A stretch of 10,535 bases of DNA from Synergistaceae bacterium (GTDB lineage Bacteria; Synergistota; Synergistia; Synergistales; Aminobacteriaceae). Location of the stretch: the NCBI GenBank assembly GCA_017446645.1, contig JAFSQO010000212.1, forward strand, positions 1 through 10,535, written 5' to 3'. The notes under the pieces were generated by a model. The model did not search any database. It saw only the letters and a list, made by a program, of their open reading frames with translations, and had not been told where the DNA came from. A program made the translations under genes and the position numbers. Below, piece after piece: positions 1 through 6,915 of the stretch. Positions within the stretch are counted from its first letter, which is position 1. The number at the start of each line of letters is the position of its first letter.

Positions 1-390
1 AACATGAAGCAGTACATCGAACTCACGACTGACATCGGCAAAGAGTTCAGCGTACTTTCAGGCAATGACTCGCTCATTCTTCCGGCTCTCGTCTTCGGAG
101 GTAAAGGCGGAATCGCAGGCTGTGCTAACGTCTTCCCGCGTACAATGGTCGAGATTTACGAGGCATTCACAGCAGGAGACATGGAACGCGCTAAAAAAGT
201 TCAGGACAGCATAAGAATTTTCCGCAACTGCTTCAAGTACGGCAACCCCAACACCCTTGTAAAACTCGCAGCAGGTTTATTAGGGAATCCCGTAGGACCA
301 TGCAGAAGACCATTCAGCAAGATTACACCTGAAGGAATGGAAGCCTTAAAGAAAACCCTTGAAGTCTGCAAAGCTAACGGACTGCATTAA
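1..390 (+). CDS. DapA/NAL-family aldolase (dihydrodipicolinate synthase family), 3' fragment
   Basis: The reading frame is open from base 1, so this is the C-terminal 129 residues of a gene that begins before the window; a full member has about 300 residues. The Met at bases 4-6 is internal by comparison with the family. The segment DFSVLSG-like (here KEFSVLSGNDSL) followed by LPAL and GGKGGIAGCANVFP is the usual end of the (beta/alpha)8 barrel, and the remaining helices (GDMERAKKVQ, TPEGMEALKK) are the family's C-terminal helical part. Members are class I aldolases that form a Schiff base on lysine and make or split 2-oxo acids with pyruvate. The Schiff-base lysine and the catalytic tyrosine lie upstream and cannot be checked. 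The following gene starts 21 bases later. In this context a catabolic 2-oxo acid (sugar acid) aldolase or lyase is more likely than lysine synthesis, but this is inference. The family call is firm and the substrate unknown. Confidence 0.88.
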   Translation, partial: NMKQYIELTTDIGKEFSVLSGNDSLILPALVFGGKGGIAGCANVFPRTMVEIYEAFTAGDMERAKKVQDSIRIFRNCFKYGNPNTLVKLAAGLLGNPVGPCRRPFSKITPEGMEALKKTLEVCKANGLH

Positions 391-394
391 TCTT

Positions 395-402
395 AAGGAG
401 GT
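395..402 (+). promoter_or_regulatory. Strong ribosome binding site of the pdxA-family gene
   Basis: AAGGAGGT, a near-perfect match to the 16S anti-Shine-Dalgarno, lies 9 bases before ATG 412. It fixes that start and shows that this host uses canonical Shine-Dalgarno initiation, which makes the missing site of the SDR gene at 7935 notable. Confidence 0.85.
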
Positions 403-411
403 CAAATTAAC

Positions 412-1485
412 ATGAGCAAACCTATTTTAGGAATCAGCATGGGTGATCCCTTCGGCAACGGACCTGAAATCACGGTAAAGGCACTCGCAGACAAGACAGT
501 TTACGACAGGTGCAGGCCCCTTGTTGTCGGTGATGTCTCAAGCATGGAATATGCTGCCAAAGTCGCAAAGAAAGTTTCAGGGATTGACGTTAAGATTAAC
601 CCTGTAAAAGACGTTAAGGACGCAAAATTTGAGTTCGGGACTATTGACGTTTACGACATGGGCATAATCAAACCTTCGGATATTCCCGGAGACCCTGAGA
701 ATCCTAAACCGTTTGGACTTGGAGCAACGAAGCTCGGCGGTGAAGCAGCATATCAATACGTTGTCAAAGTTATTCATATGGCATTGAATAAAGAAGTTGA
801 CGCTACGATAACAAATGCACTCAGCAAAGAAGCTATTAATATGGCCGGTCATCATTATTCAGGTCATACGGAAATTTACGCGGACGAGACAAAGACAAAG
901 AAGTATGCAATGATGCTTGCTCACGAAGATTTGAGAGTTATTCACGTATCGACTCACGTTTCGTTAAGGGAAGCCTGCGACAGAGTCAAGAAAGAGAGAG
1001 TCCTTGACTGCATAAGACTTGCAAATAACGCAATGAAAGCTATCGGCATCGAAAATCCCAAAATCGGCGTGGCCGGATTAAATCCCCACTGCGGAGAAGA
1101 CGGAATGTTCGGACGTGAAGAAATTGACGAGATTCAGCCCGCAATCGACCAGGCAATGAGCGAAGGCGTAAATATTCCCGAAAAGAAGCCTACTCCTCCT
1201 GATACGGTATTTAGCAAGGCATTAGGCGGCTGGTATGATATTGTTGTCGTAATGTATCACGATCAGGGACATATACCCCTTAAGGTCAAAGGTTTTGTCT
1301 ACAATAAAAACGAGCACCACTGGGAAGCAGTCGCAGGAATTAACGTAACGTTAGGACTTCCGATTATTCGTTCAAGCGTAGATCACGGAACAGGCTTCGG
1401 ACATGCAGGGGACGGCGGAGCAAATGCCCTGAGTCTCGTGAATGCTATGGATTACGGAATCAGGCTCGCAGGAGGCAGCAAGTAG
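412..1485 (+). CDS. pdxA2: PdxA-family 4-phosphate hydroxyacid dehydrogenase, probably PdxA2 type
   Basis: A protein of 357 residues with the full PdxA signature: MGDPFGNGPEI near residues 10-20, a TNALSKEAI segment (Lys139), the three metal-binding histidines His152 (SGHTE), His182 (STHVSLR) and His283 (MYHDQG), GLNPHCGEDG at 222-231, and the closing GINVTLGLP with SVDHGTGFGHAG at 309-333. The family uses NAD(P) and a divalent metal to oxidise a 3-hydroxy acid 4-phosphate with loss of CO2. In vitamin B6 synthesis the substrate is 4-hydroxythreonine 4-phosphate. PdxA2 relatives act on D-threonate or D-erythronate 4-phosphate and give dihydroxyacetone phosphate. Compared with E. coli PdxA there is an insertion of about 11 residues between KVKGF and GINVTLG, a trait I associate with the PdxA2 branch. 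No pdxJ is nearby and the neighbours are catabolic and transport genes, so the PdxA2 reading is favoured. The DUF1537 kinase that usually supplies its phosphorylated substrate is not in the window. Confidence 0.88.
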   Translation: MSKPILGISMGDPFGNGPEITVKALADKTVYDRCRPLVVGDVSSMEYAAKVAKKVSGIDVKINPVKDVKDAKFEFGTIDVYDMGIIKPSDIPGDPENPKPFGLGATKLGGEAAYQYVVKVIHMALNKEVDATITNALSKEAINMAGHHYSGHTEIYADETKTKKYAMMLAHEDLRVIHVSTHVSLREACDRVKKERVLDCIRLANNAMKAIGIENPKIGVAGLNPHCGEDGMFGREEIDEIQPAIDQAMSEGVNIPEKKPTPPDTVFSKALGGWYDIVVVMYHDQGHIPLKVKGFVYNKNEHHWEAVAGINVTLGLPIIRSSVDHGTGFGHAGDGGANALSLVNAMDYGIRLAGGSK

Positions 1486-1488
1486 CTC

Positions 1489-2490
1489 ATGAAGATAGTA
1501 ATGACTCAGTCTGTCTGTCCTGAAGGTATAGACGCTCTGAAAAATTCCGGACTTTTTGACACGATTTATGACGCGAATAACCCTGACCCTAATAATTATC
1601 TTGACCAGATGGCAGATGCTGATGCTTTGATAGTCAGAGTCGCTTCATGTAATGCAAATGCTATCGAGAACAGCCCGAAACTTAAAGTCATAGGCAAAAC
1701 CGGAGTCGGCTATGATGCAATTGATGTCAAGAAAGCTGCTGAAAAAGGGATCCCCGTTGTAATCACTCCCGGCGCAAATAATCGCAGTGTAGCAGAACAC
1801 GCAGTAGCCTTGATGTTCGCACTGTCGAAAAATTTGGTCGAGGGAGACTCAGCAACACGTAACGGCAACTGGGAAATCAGGGGAGCGCATAAAGCCTTTG
1901 AACTGGAAAATAAAACCGTCGGAGTAATCGGACTCGGAGCTATAGGACGCGAGACAGCCAAAATCTGCCAGAGTATAGGAATGAAATTAGCAGGCTATGA
2001 CCCGTTCTTAAGTCAGGATAAGATCGAAGCACTCGGAGCAAAATATTATTCTGATTATCGGGAACTCCTGAAAGATGCTGATGTTGTAACGATTCACGTG
2101 CCTTTAACTGACCAGACAAAGGACATGATAAGCGCGAAAGAATTAGCCTCAATGAAGAAAACTGCAATCATAATCAACTGCAGCAGAGGCGGAATAATTA
2201 ACGAAGCTGATTTAATATCTGCCCTCAAGTCCGGCATAATAGCAGGAGCAGGAACTGATGTCTTCTGTGAAGAACCTGTGAAGCCCGGTTATCCGTTGCT
2301 TGACTGTCCGAATTTGATCGTCAGTCCTCATTCAGCCGCTCAGACACGCGAAGCAGTCATCAAGATGGCTTTAATGTGCGTTAAGGGCTGCTGTGAAGTC
2401 CTCAATGGTAAAAAATGGCCGTTCGTTGCAGACAAGAGCGTCTATGATCATGAAATCTGGCAGGGTAAAGACTGGGCGCAGGTAGATTAA
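1489..2490 (+). CDS. D-2-hydroxyacid dehydrogenase (NAD-dependent, SerA-like family)
   Basis: A protein of 333 residues with both domains of the D-isomer-specific 2-hydroxyacid dehydrogenases. The Rossmann motif is VIGLGAIG (146-153), followed at the end of the second strand by Asp171 (AGYDPF), which favours NAD over NADP. The catalytic triad is visible: Arg233 in CSRGGIINEADL, Glu262 in FCEEPV and His281 in SPHSAAQT. The stretch NNRSVAEHAVALM (97-109) is also typical. It interconverts a D-2-hydroxy acid and a 2-oxo acid in the cytoplasm. It lacks the C-terminal ACT regulatory domain of many phosphoglycerate dehydrogenases, which fits a catabolic role more than serine synthesis. ATG 1489 lies three bases after the previous stop; AGGAGG at 1470-1475 is 13 bases upstream, within the end of the pdxA-family gene, so the two are probably translationally linked. 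It may make or consume the 2-oxo acid used by the aldolase. The exact substrate (glycerate, phosphoglycerate, lactate or a sugar acid) is unresolved. Confidence 0.9.
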   Translation: MKIVMTQSVCPEGIDALKNSGLFDTIYDANNPDPNNYLDQMADADALIVRVASCNANAIENSPKLKVIGKTGVGYDAIDVKKAAEKGIPVVITPGANNRSVAEHAVALMFALSKNLVEGDSATRNGNWEIRGAHKAFELENKTVGVIGLGAIGRETAKICQSIGMKLAGYDPFLSQDKIEALGAKYYSDYRELLKDADVVTIHVPLTDQTKDMISAKELASMKKTAIIINCSRGGIINEADLISALKSGIIAGAGTDVFCEEPVKPGYPLLDCPNLIVSPHSAAQTREAVIKMALMCVKGCCEVLNGKKWPFVADKSVYDHEIWQGKDWAQVD

Positions 2491-2491
2491 C

Positions 2492-3781
2492 ATGGAAATT
2501 CAGGAACAGTCCGGCATAAGAGAATTATTGAGCAGCGTTAATCTTCCCAGAATGATTAGCGTCCGCCAGCATTTTCCGAATGATGAAATTGCTGATGTCC
2601 CGGCCTGCCTCCGTGAAAAACTCGACAGGGAAGATTTGAAATCCCGAATTAAACCCGGAATGAAAGTTGTCTTGACCGGGAGCAGCCGTCAGATTGCGAA
2701 TATGCCTGCAGTTCTCCGGGAGCTTGCTTCGTTTATAAAATCATTGGGGGGAAATCCTTATATAATCCCTGCAATGGGAAGTCATGGCGGTTCCACGGCA
2801 GAAGGACAAAAAGAGATTCTGACAAGCTACGGGATCACTGAAGAAACTTGCGGATGTCCGATTTATTCAAGCATGGAGACGATACAGGTCGGCGAATATG
2901 ACGGCGATGAAGTCCGAATGGATAAATTTGCTCATGATTCAGATGCGATTATCGTTGTAGGACGCATCAAAGGTCATACGGCATTCAGAGGGCCTTATGA
3001 GTCAGGACTTGTCAAGATGATGGCTATAGGACTCGGCAAGCGTGAAGGTGCGGATTCTCTTCATCGTTACGGTTTCGGCAAAATGGGGGAGAGAATTCCC
3101 CCGTTCGCTGAGATAGTCTTTAGCCACTGCAATATAATTTTCGGAGTCGGACTGATTGAGAACGAGTCAGATAAAACATGCCGCGTTGAAGTAATTCCGG
3201 GTGAAGAGATATTTGACAAAGAGAAAGATTTGCTGCTTTATGCCAAAAGCCGTATGCCCCGCTTGCTTTTTCCGGAGACTGATGTCCTGATAGTCCGTGA
3301 GATAGGCAAAAATTTCACCGGAAGCGGTATGGACCCTAATGTAACAGGAACTTTCGGGACTCCTTTTGCTTCAGGAGGAATCAGGAAGCAGCGAGTCGTC
3401 GTTCTGGATATTTCGGAAGAAAGTCACGGAAATTTTATAGGACTCGGAATGGCAGATATAACAACAAAGCGTACGTTTGAGAAGCTCCAGACTAACGCTA
3501 CGTATTTCAACATGTTCACATCGACAGTTCTGGGAGTCGGCAAAATTCCGATGGTTCTGGAAGATGACAGAATGTGTATTCAAGCTGCAATCAGGACACT
3601 AAACGGAGTAGACAAAGATAGGGTTCGGGTTATCTACCTGAAAAATACTTTATCTCTTGGAACTGTCATGATCTCTGAAGCCCTGCTTGATGAAGCAAAG
3701 AATACAGAAGGCATTGAAATTCTTGAGCAGCCCCGTCCGCTTCGTTTTGACTCTGACGGAAATTTGCTGGAGCTTATTTAA
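2492..3781 (+). CDS. LarA-like protein, putative nickel-pincer-dependent 2-hydroxyacid racemase/epimerase
   Basis: A protein of 429 residues with the lactate racemase N-terminal fold (DUF2088). Residues correspond in kind and spacing to Lactobacillus plantarum LarA: His98 (GSHGG) and His162 (KGHTA) to the proton-transfer histidines His108 and His174; Lys175 (SGLVKM) to Lys184, which holds the cofactor; His191 (DSLHRYG) to the nickel ligand His200. The Lys-to-His distance is 16 in both, and the two catalytic histidines are 64 versus 66 apart. Arg66 matches the substrate-binding Arg75 region. LarA relatives invert C2 of 2-hydroxy acids (lactate, malate, gluconate and others) with a nickel pincer nucleotide made by LarB, LarC and LarE, none of which is here. 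The start follows the previous stop by one base, with a weak AGGTAG at 2480-2485, so coupling to the upstream dehydrogenase is likely. An epimerase feeding the adjacent D-specific dehydrogenase is the natural inference. Family is well supported; activity and substrate are not shown. Confidence 0.8.
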   Translation: MEIQEQSGIRELLSSVNLPRMISVRQHFPNDEIADVPACLREKLDREDLKSRIKPGMKVVLTGSSRQIANMPAVLRELASFIKSLGGNPYIIPAMGSHGGSTAEGQKEILTSYGITEETCGCPIYSSMETIQVGEYDGDEVRMDKFAHDSDAIIVVGRIKGHTAFRGPYESGLVKMMAIGLGKREGADSLHRYGFGKMGERIPPFAEIVFSHCNIIFGVGLIENESDKTCRVEVIPGEEIFDKEKDLLLYAKSRMPRLLFPETDVLIVREIGKNFTGSGMDPNVTGTFGTPFASGGIRKQRVVVLDISEESHGNFIGLGMADITTKRTFEKLQTNATYFNMFTSTVLGVGKIPMVLEDDRMCIQAAIRTLNGVDKDRVRVIYLKNTLSLGTVMISEALLDEAKNTEGIEILEQPRPLRFDSDGNLLELI

Positions 3782-3783
3782 AG

Positions 3784-3791
3784 AAAGGAGG
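3784..3791 (+). promoter_or_regulatory. Ribosome binding site of tctB
   Basis: AAAGGAGG lies 11 bases before ATG 3803 and three bases after the stop of the LarA-like gene. It fixes the tctB start and gives the transporter block its own strong initiation site. Confidence 0.8.
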
Positions 3792-3802
3792 AAGATATTT
3801 TT

Positions 3803-4327
3803 ATGAAGAACCGCAACAACTACAAACTTGATATTATTCCCGGTGTTGTACTGGCTCTGTTTTCACTTTTTTACATGAGCAGGATACCCGGAATCAAAGT
3901 CTTCAAGGGGCTTGGTTCTACACCCCTCAATAATCACTTTATACCGTGGCTGTGGGGAGGCTCTTTGCTGTTTCTGAGTCTCTGGCTCATCGTCAGGGGC
4001 ATTCTGAAATACCGCAGGCTTAAGGCTGAGGGCGTAATTTCCGGCGAAGGCTCATTGTTCGGAGCACTTGCAGAGAAGCGCGAGGTTATATTCAGCTTTA
4101 TTGCTTTGATTATCTACGTTGCATTCATGGAGTCAGTCGGCTTCGTGATTATGACCTGCATATATGTCTTCGTGCAGATTCTGATTTTGACTCCGGTTGA
4201 GAAGTGGGCAAAAAATATCGTCCCTGCTCTGATTACTGCAGTGATTACCGGCTGCCTGCTGTTCTATATATTCAGAAGTGTGCTCAATGTCCTGCTTCCG
4301 GTCGGAATGTTCGGGCTTGGCCTGTAA
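3803..4327 (+). CDS. tctB: TctB-family small membrane subunit of a tripartite tricarboxylate transporter
   Basis: A protein of 174 residues, close to the usual TctB length. Hydrophobic segments fall at about residues 10-27, 46-66, 94-128 (long enough for two helices around MESVGF) and 137-165, with a charged loop at 67-93 (KYRRLKAEG). The segment ALIIYVAFMESVGFVI is typical of the second half of TctB. TctB is the small, poorly conserved inner-membrane subunit that partners the large TctA permease and the periplasmic TctC receptor; the complex imports carboxylates using an ion gradient. Sequence alone would give only moderate certainty, but the position 15 bases before an unmistakable tctA makes the call solid. 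The substrate is unknown; the upstream enzymes suggest a hydroxylated carboxylate. Confidence 0.88.
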   Translation: MKNRNNYKLDIIPGVVLALFSLFYMSRIPGIKVFKGLGSTPLNNHFIPWLWGGSLLFLSLWLIVRGILKYRRLKAEGVISGEGSLFGALAEKREVIFSFIALIIYVAFMESVGFVIMTCIYVFVQILILTPVEKWAKNIVPALITAVITGCLLFYIFRSVLNVLLPVGMFGLGL

Positions 4328-4332
4328 GGAGA
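4326..4332 (+). promoter_or_regulatory. Ribosome binding site of tctA overlapping the tctB stop codon
   Basis: AAGGAGA begins inside the TAA stop (4325-4327) of tctB and lies 10 bases before ATG 4343. A ribosome finishing tctB covers this site, which suggests coupled synthesis of the two membrane subunits. Confidence 0.75.
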
Positions 4333-4342
4333 GTGACTCATA

Positions 4343-5836
4343 ATGATTCTTGAAGGAATTTTAGCAACCTGTCAGCCCCTTACTATTTTGTGGATAGCAA
4401 TAGGAGTCGCTGTAGGAATTATTTTCGGGGCAATTCCCGGACTCACGGCAACGATGGCTATAGTTATGTTCCTGCCAGTAACTTACTCGATGTCAGCTTC
4501 ACAGGGTATAGCTATGTTAATGGCGTTATATATCGGCGGAATTTCGGGAGGCTTAATCTCCGCAATATTATTGAACATTCCCGGCACCCCGTCTTCAGTC
4601 GCAACATGCTTTGACGGCAAACCAATGGCTAATAAGGGTCAGGCAGGCAAGGCATTAGGAACCGGAGTAGTCTTCTCGTTCGTAGGGACTCTCATAGGAA
4701 TAGCGATCCTTGTAGTGCTTGCTCCTGTGCTGTGTGCATTTGCCTTGAAGTTCCAGGCTTACGAGTATTGCGCCCTTGCTCTGTTCTCGTTAAGTATGGT
4801 CGTTGCATTAACCGGAAGCGATATGCCCAAAGGCTTAATTAGTGCTGTCCTGGGTGCATTGCTGGCTACTGTAGGACTTGCGCCGATTGATTCACGTTCC
4901 AGATTCACATTTAATTTATTCCAGCTGAATAACGGCTTTGCTCTGGTCGTGCTGTTAATAGGACTCTTCGCGATTTCTGAAGTTATGTCGTTCGCTGAGT
5001 CAGTCAGGAAAAAACAGGATTTCACGATTGAACAGAACGTAAAGATGAAGGGAGCAGGTTTCACGTTCGCAGAATTTCTCGCCCAGATTCCAAATGCTAT
5101 AGTTTCTGCGTTAATCGGAGTCGGCATCGGAATCCTTCCCGGTATCGGCGGAGGAGTTTCCTGCATGATAGCTTACACCGTATCAAAGAATACTTCAAAG
5201 CATAGAGAGCTTTACGGCACAGGCATAATGGACGGCGTTGTAGCTTCGGAGACCGCGAATAATGCAACAATCGGAGGAGCTGTAATCCCGTTATTATCTC
5301 TTGGAATTCCCGGCGATGCTGCTACGGCAATGCTATTAGGCGGCCTTATGATTCACAACGTAGCTCCCGGTCCATTGATTTACGAGAAGAACGGAGCAGT
5401 AGTTTACGCAATATTTACGGCTATGTTAATCTCTGCTGTATTTATGTTGTTATTTATGCTTTGGGGAATGCGCTTCTTTGTCTCAGTCCTGAAAGTTCCG
5501 AAGAATTATCTGCTGCCTATTGTAATGGTCCTTTGCGGTATCGGAGCTATAGGCAATGCCAACCAGTTATTTGACACGTACGTCATGGTAGGCTTCGGGT
5601 TAATGGCTTATCTGATGATTAAGGCAAAAATTCCGACGGTGCCGATGATTCTCGGCTTTATTCTCGGTCCTACGTTTGAGGAGAACCTGCGCAGAGTGTC
5701 TCAGCTGTCGTCAAGTGATCCGTTCTATAATCATCCGATTTTCTGTGTGTTAATTGTCGCTACTGTTCTGGTAGTTATCTTCTCTGCAAGGGCAAATATC
5801 AGAGATGCCAAACGCGAAGAGGCTGCCGGGGATTAA
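4343..5836 (+). CDS. tctA: TctA-family large permease subunit of a tripartite tricarboxylate transporter
   Basis: A protein of 497 residues, the usual TctA length, strongly hydrophobic with roughly ten to twelve membrane segments. The two internally related halves each carry the family signature: FGAIPGLTATMAIVMFLP (28-45) with LLNIPGTPSSVATCFDG (76-92) in the first, and ILPGIGGGVSCMIAY (264-278) with SLGIPGDAATAMLLGG (319-334) in the second. The segment GVVASETANNATIGGA at 298-313 is also characteristic. TctA forms the channel through which the substrate delivered by TctC crosses the inner membrane. It ends in a charged cytoplasmic tail (RDAKREEAAGD). It lies between tctB and tctC, giving the order B-A-C instead of the classical C-B-A. 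All family motifs are intact. Confidence 0.96.
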   Translation: MILEGILATCQPLTILWIAIGVAVGIIFGAIPGLTATMAIVMFLPVTYSMSASQGIAMLMALYIGGISGGLISAILLNIPGTPSSVATCFDGKPMANKGQAGKALGTGVVFSFVGTLIGIAILVVLAPVLCAFALKFQAYEYCALALFSLSMVVALTGSDMPKGLISAVLGALLATVGLAPIDSRSRFTFNLFQLNNGFALVVLLIGLFAISEVMSFAESVRKKQDFTIEQNVKMKGAGFTFAEFLAQIPNAIVSALIGVGIGILPGIGGGVSCMIAYTVSKNTSKHRELYGTGIMDGVVASETANNATIGGAVIPLLSLGIPGDAATAMLLGGLMIHNVAPGPLIYEKNGAVVYAIFTAMLISAVFMLLFMLWGMRFFVSVLKVPKNYLLPIVMVLCGIGAIGNANQLFDTYVMVGFGLMAYLMIKAKIPTVPMILGFILGPTFEENLRRVSQLSSSDPFYNHPIFCVLIVATVLVVIFSARANIRDAKREEAAGD

Positions 5837-5862
5837 CGGCAAAAATTATTATTATTTTATTT

Positions 5863-5870
5863 AAGGAAGG
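5863..5870 (+). promoter_or_regulatory. Ribosome binding site of tctC after an AT-rich leader
   Basis: AAGGAAGG lies 11 bases before ATG 5882. It follows a very AT-rich run at 5841-5862 with repeated ATT triplets and no stable structure. Such unstructured leaders often favour translation, which would fit the need for more receptor than permease; this effect is inferred. Confidence 0.65.
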
Positions 5871-5881
5871 GATTTAGTATC

Positions 5882-6829
5882 ATGAAAAAATTATTTTCCG
5901 CGCTTGTTCTTGTAACACTTCTTGCATCATCAGCTTTTGCAGCATGGCCTGACAAGACGATTAATATTTACGTCACCCACGCCGCAGGAGGAGACACTGA
6001 CTACATGGCAAGACAGTTAGCTGCCAACGTTGAGAAAGTTCTCGGAGTCTCTGTCGTCTGCACAAACGTAACCGGAGCAAACGGTGCAACCTGCATGACG
6101 CAATATAAAGACGGCAATAACGACGGCTATACTTTCATAGCTACGAACACTGCTGCCCTTAACGGCAACGAGGCTACAGGCATGGTAGATTTCGGCTATA
6201 ACGCATTTGAACCTGTCGCAGTCTACGGGATTCAGTCCGGCGAAAATATAGTAGTTCACGCTTCGTCACCGTATAAGACTCTTAAAGAATTAATCGATGC
6301 CAGTATTGCAAATCCCGGCCAGATAAAGCTCGGCATTTCAACCGGAGGCGGAGTTTACATCATGGCATGTGTTCTCGCAAATATCGGCAAAGCCCAGTTC
6401 AATATAATCGACAACGGAGACGCAGCAAACAGGTTAACCGCTCTTCTTGGCAACGCTATTGACGCTACGTCACTGCCGTATTCCACAGCAGCAGATTATA
6501 TCGAGAAGGGACAGCTCAGAAGTCTCTGCACGGTTTTATCAAAGGCTCCGACTCTCATTCCTGACCAGCCTTCAGCATCAGCCGTTATCCCGGAATTAAA
6601 AATGGACACTGAATATGTCTTATTAGCTCCTAAGGGTACACCTGCCGAGATAGTGAAAGCCATGAATGATGCAGTGCTTAAAGTTTGCGCCTCGCCTGAA
6701 TGGAAGGAAATGGTTAATAAATTCTCGTTCCAGGATCCTTATTACTTTGATGTTGCAGGAACGCTCAATAACTTGAAGGAACAGCGCGATTTATTCCAGA
6801 GCCTGACACCCATTCTTGAGATCGAGTAA
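5882..6829 (+). CDS. tctC: TctC-family periplasmic substrate-binding protein of the TTT system
   Basis: A protein of 315 residues with a type I signal peptide: MKK, a hydrophobic core LFSALVLVTLLASS, and a probable cut after AFA (residue 20). The mature start AWPDKTINIYV and the following HAAGGDTDYMARQLA (33-47) are hallmark TctC features; the GGDTD loop with Asp40 lies where this family binds a carboxylate. FNIIDNGDAANRLTALLGNAIDA matches the central region that usually reads GG-A-LLGG-D. Later, APKGTPAEIVKAMNDAV (249-265) is the common C-terminal motif. It captures the substrate in the periplasm and hands it to TctA/TctB. No lipobox cysteine is present, so it should be soluble in the periplasm, which implies a diderm host. 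Ligands of this superfamily include citrate, glutamate, terephthalate and others; none can be assigned here. Confidence 0.94.
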   Translation: MKKLFSALVLVTLLASSAFAAWPDKTINIYVTHAAGGDTDYMARQLAANVEKVLGVSVVCTNVTGANGATCMTQYKDGNNDGYTFIATNTAALNGNEATGMVDFGYNAFEPVAVYGIQSGENIVVHASSPYKTLKELIDASIANPGQIKLGISTGGGVYIMACVLANIGKAQFNIIDNGDAANRLTALLGNAIDATSLPYSTAADYIEKGQLRSLCTVLSKAPTLIPDQPSASAVIPELKMDTEYVLLAPKGTPAEIVKAMNDAVLKVCASPEWKEMVNKFSFQDPYYFDVAGTLNNLKEQRDLFQSLTPILEIE

Positions 6830-6850
6830 TTTTTCAGTGAAAAGTGATTA

Positions 6851-6879
6851 AGTGAGGAGTAGTTATGCTGCTTCTCACT
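6851..6879 (+). terminator. Strong intergenic hairpin, possible attenuator or RNA-stability element
   Basis: A 12-base-pair stem with two G-T wobbles: left arm 6851-6862 (AGTGAGGAGTAG), five-base loop TTATG, right arm 6868-6879 (CTGCTTCTCACT). It lies between tctC and the TAXI binding-protein gene. It is not followed at once by a T run; TTTTT occurs 11 bases later (6891-6895), just before the next ribosome binding site. It is therefore not a textbook intrinsic terminator. Partial termination, or protection of the upstream transcript 3' end, are both plausible. Confidence 0.5.
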
Positions 6880-6897
6880 GTATTATAAAATTTTTAT

Positions 6898-6903
6898 GGA
6901 GGT
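6898..6903 (+). promoter_or_regulatory. Ribosome binding site of the TAXI binding-protein gene
   Basis: GGAGGT lies 12 bases before ATG 6916, after an AT-rich stretch (6881-6897). It fixes the start, which begins a good signal peptide. Confidence 0.75.
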
Positions 6904-6915
6904 AAAGTTTTTATC

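Noticed and set aside
4..6. ATG at base 4 as the true start of the first gene
   Set aside because: The frame is open to base 1 and the protein begins in the middle of the DapA/NAL barrel, so the Met is internal to a truncated gene.
577..855. Minus-strand open frame of 92 codons
   Set aside because: It is antisense to the well-supported PdxA-family gene and has no recognisable domain.
412..1485. Vitamin B6 biosynthesis role for the PdxA-family gene
   Set aside because: There is no pdxJ or other B6 gene nearby, an extra insertion compared with E. coli PdxA, and a catabolic/transport neighbourhood.
4390..4614. Second plus-strand frame inside tctA
   Set aside because: It is an out-of-frame shadow of a conserved membrane protein with no domain of its own.
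4759..5166. Minus-strand open frame of 135 codons
   Set aside because: It lies fully inside tctA, whose motifs are intact, and its translation has no recognisable domain.
5824..5841. Small hairpin TGCCG/CGGCA over the tctA stop, followed by AT-rich sequence
   Set aside because: The stem is only five pairs with an eight-base loop and no immediate T run, too weak to call a terminator.
6881..6890. Possible -10 box (TATTAT or TATAAA) before the TAXI gene
   Set aside because: No acceptable -35 element stands 16-18 bases upstream; AT-rich leaders produce such matches by chance.
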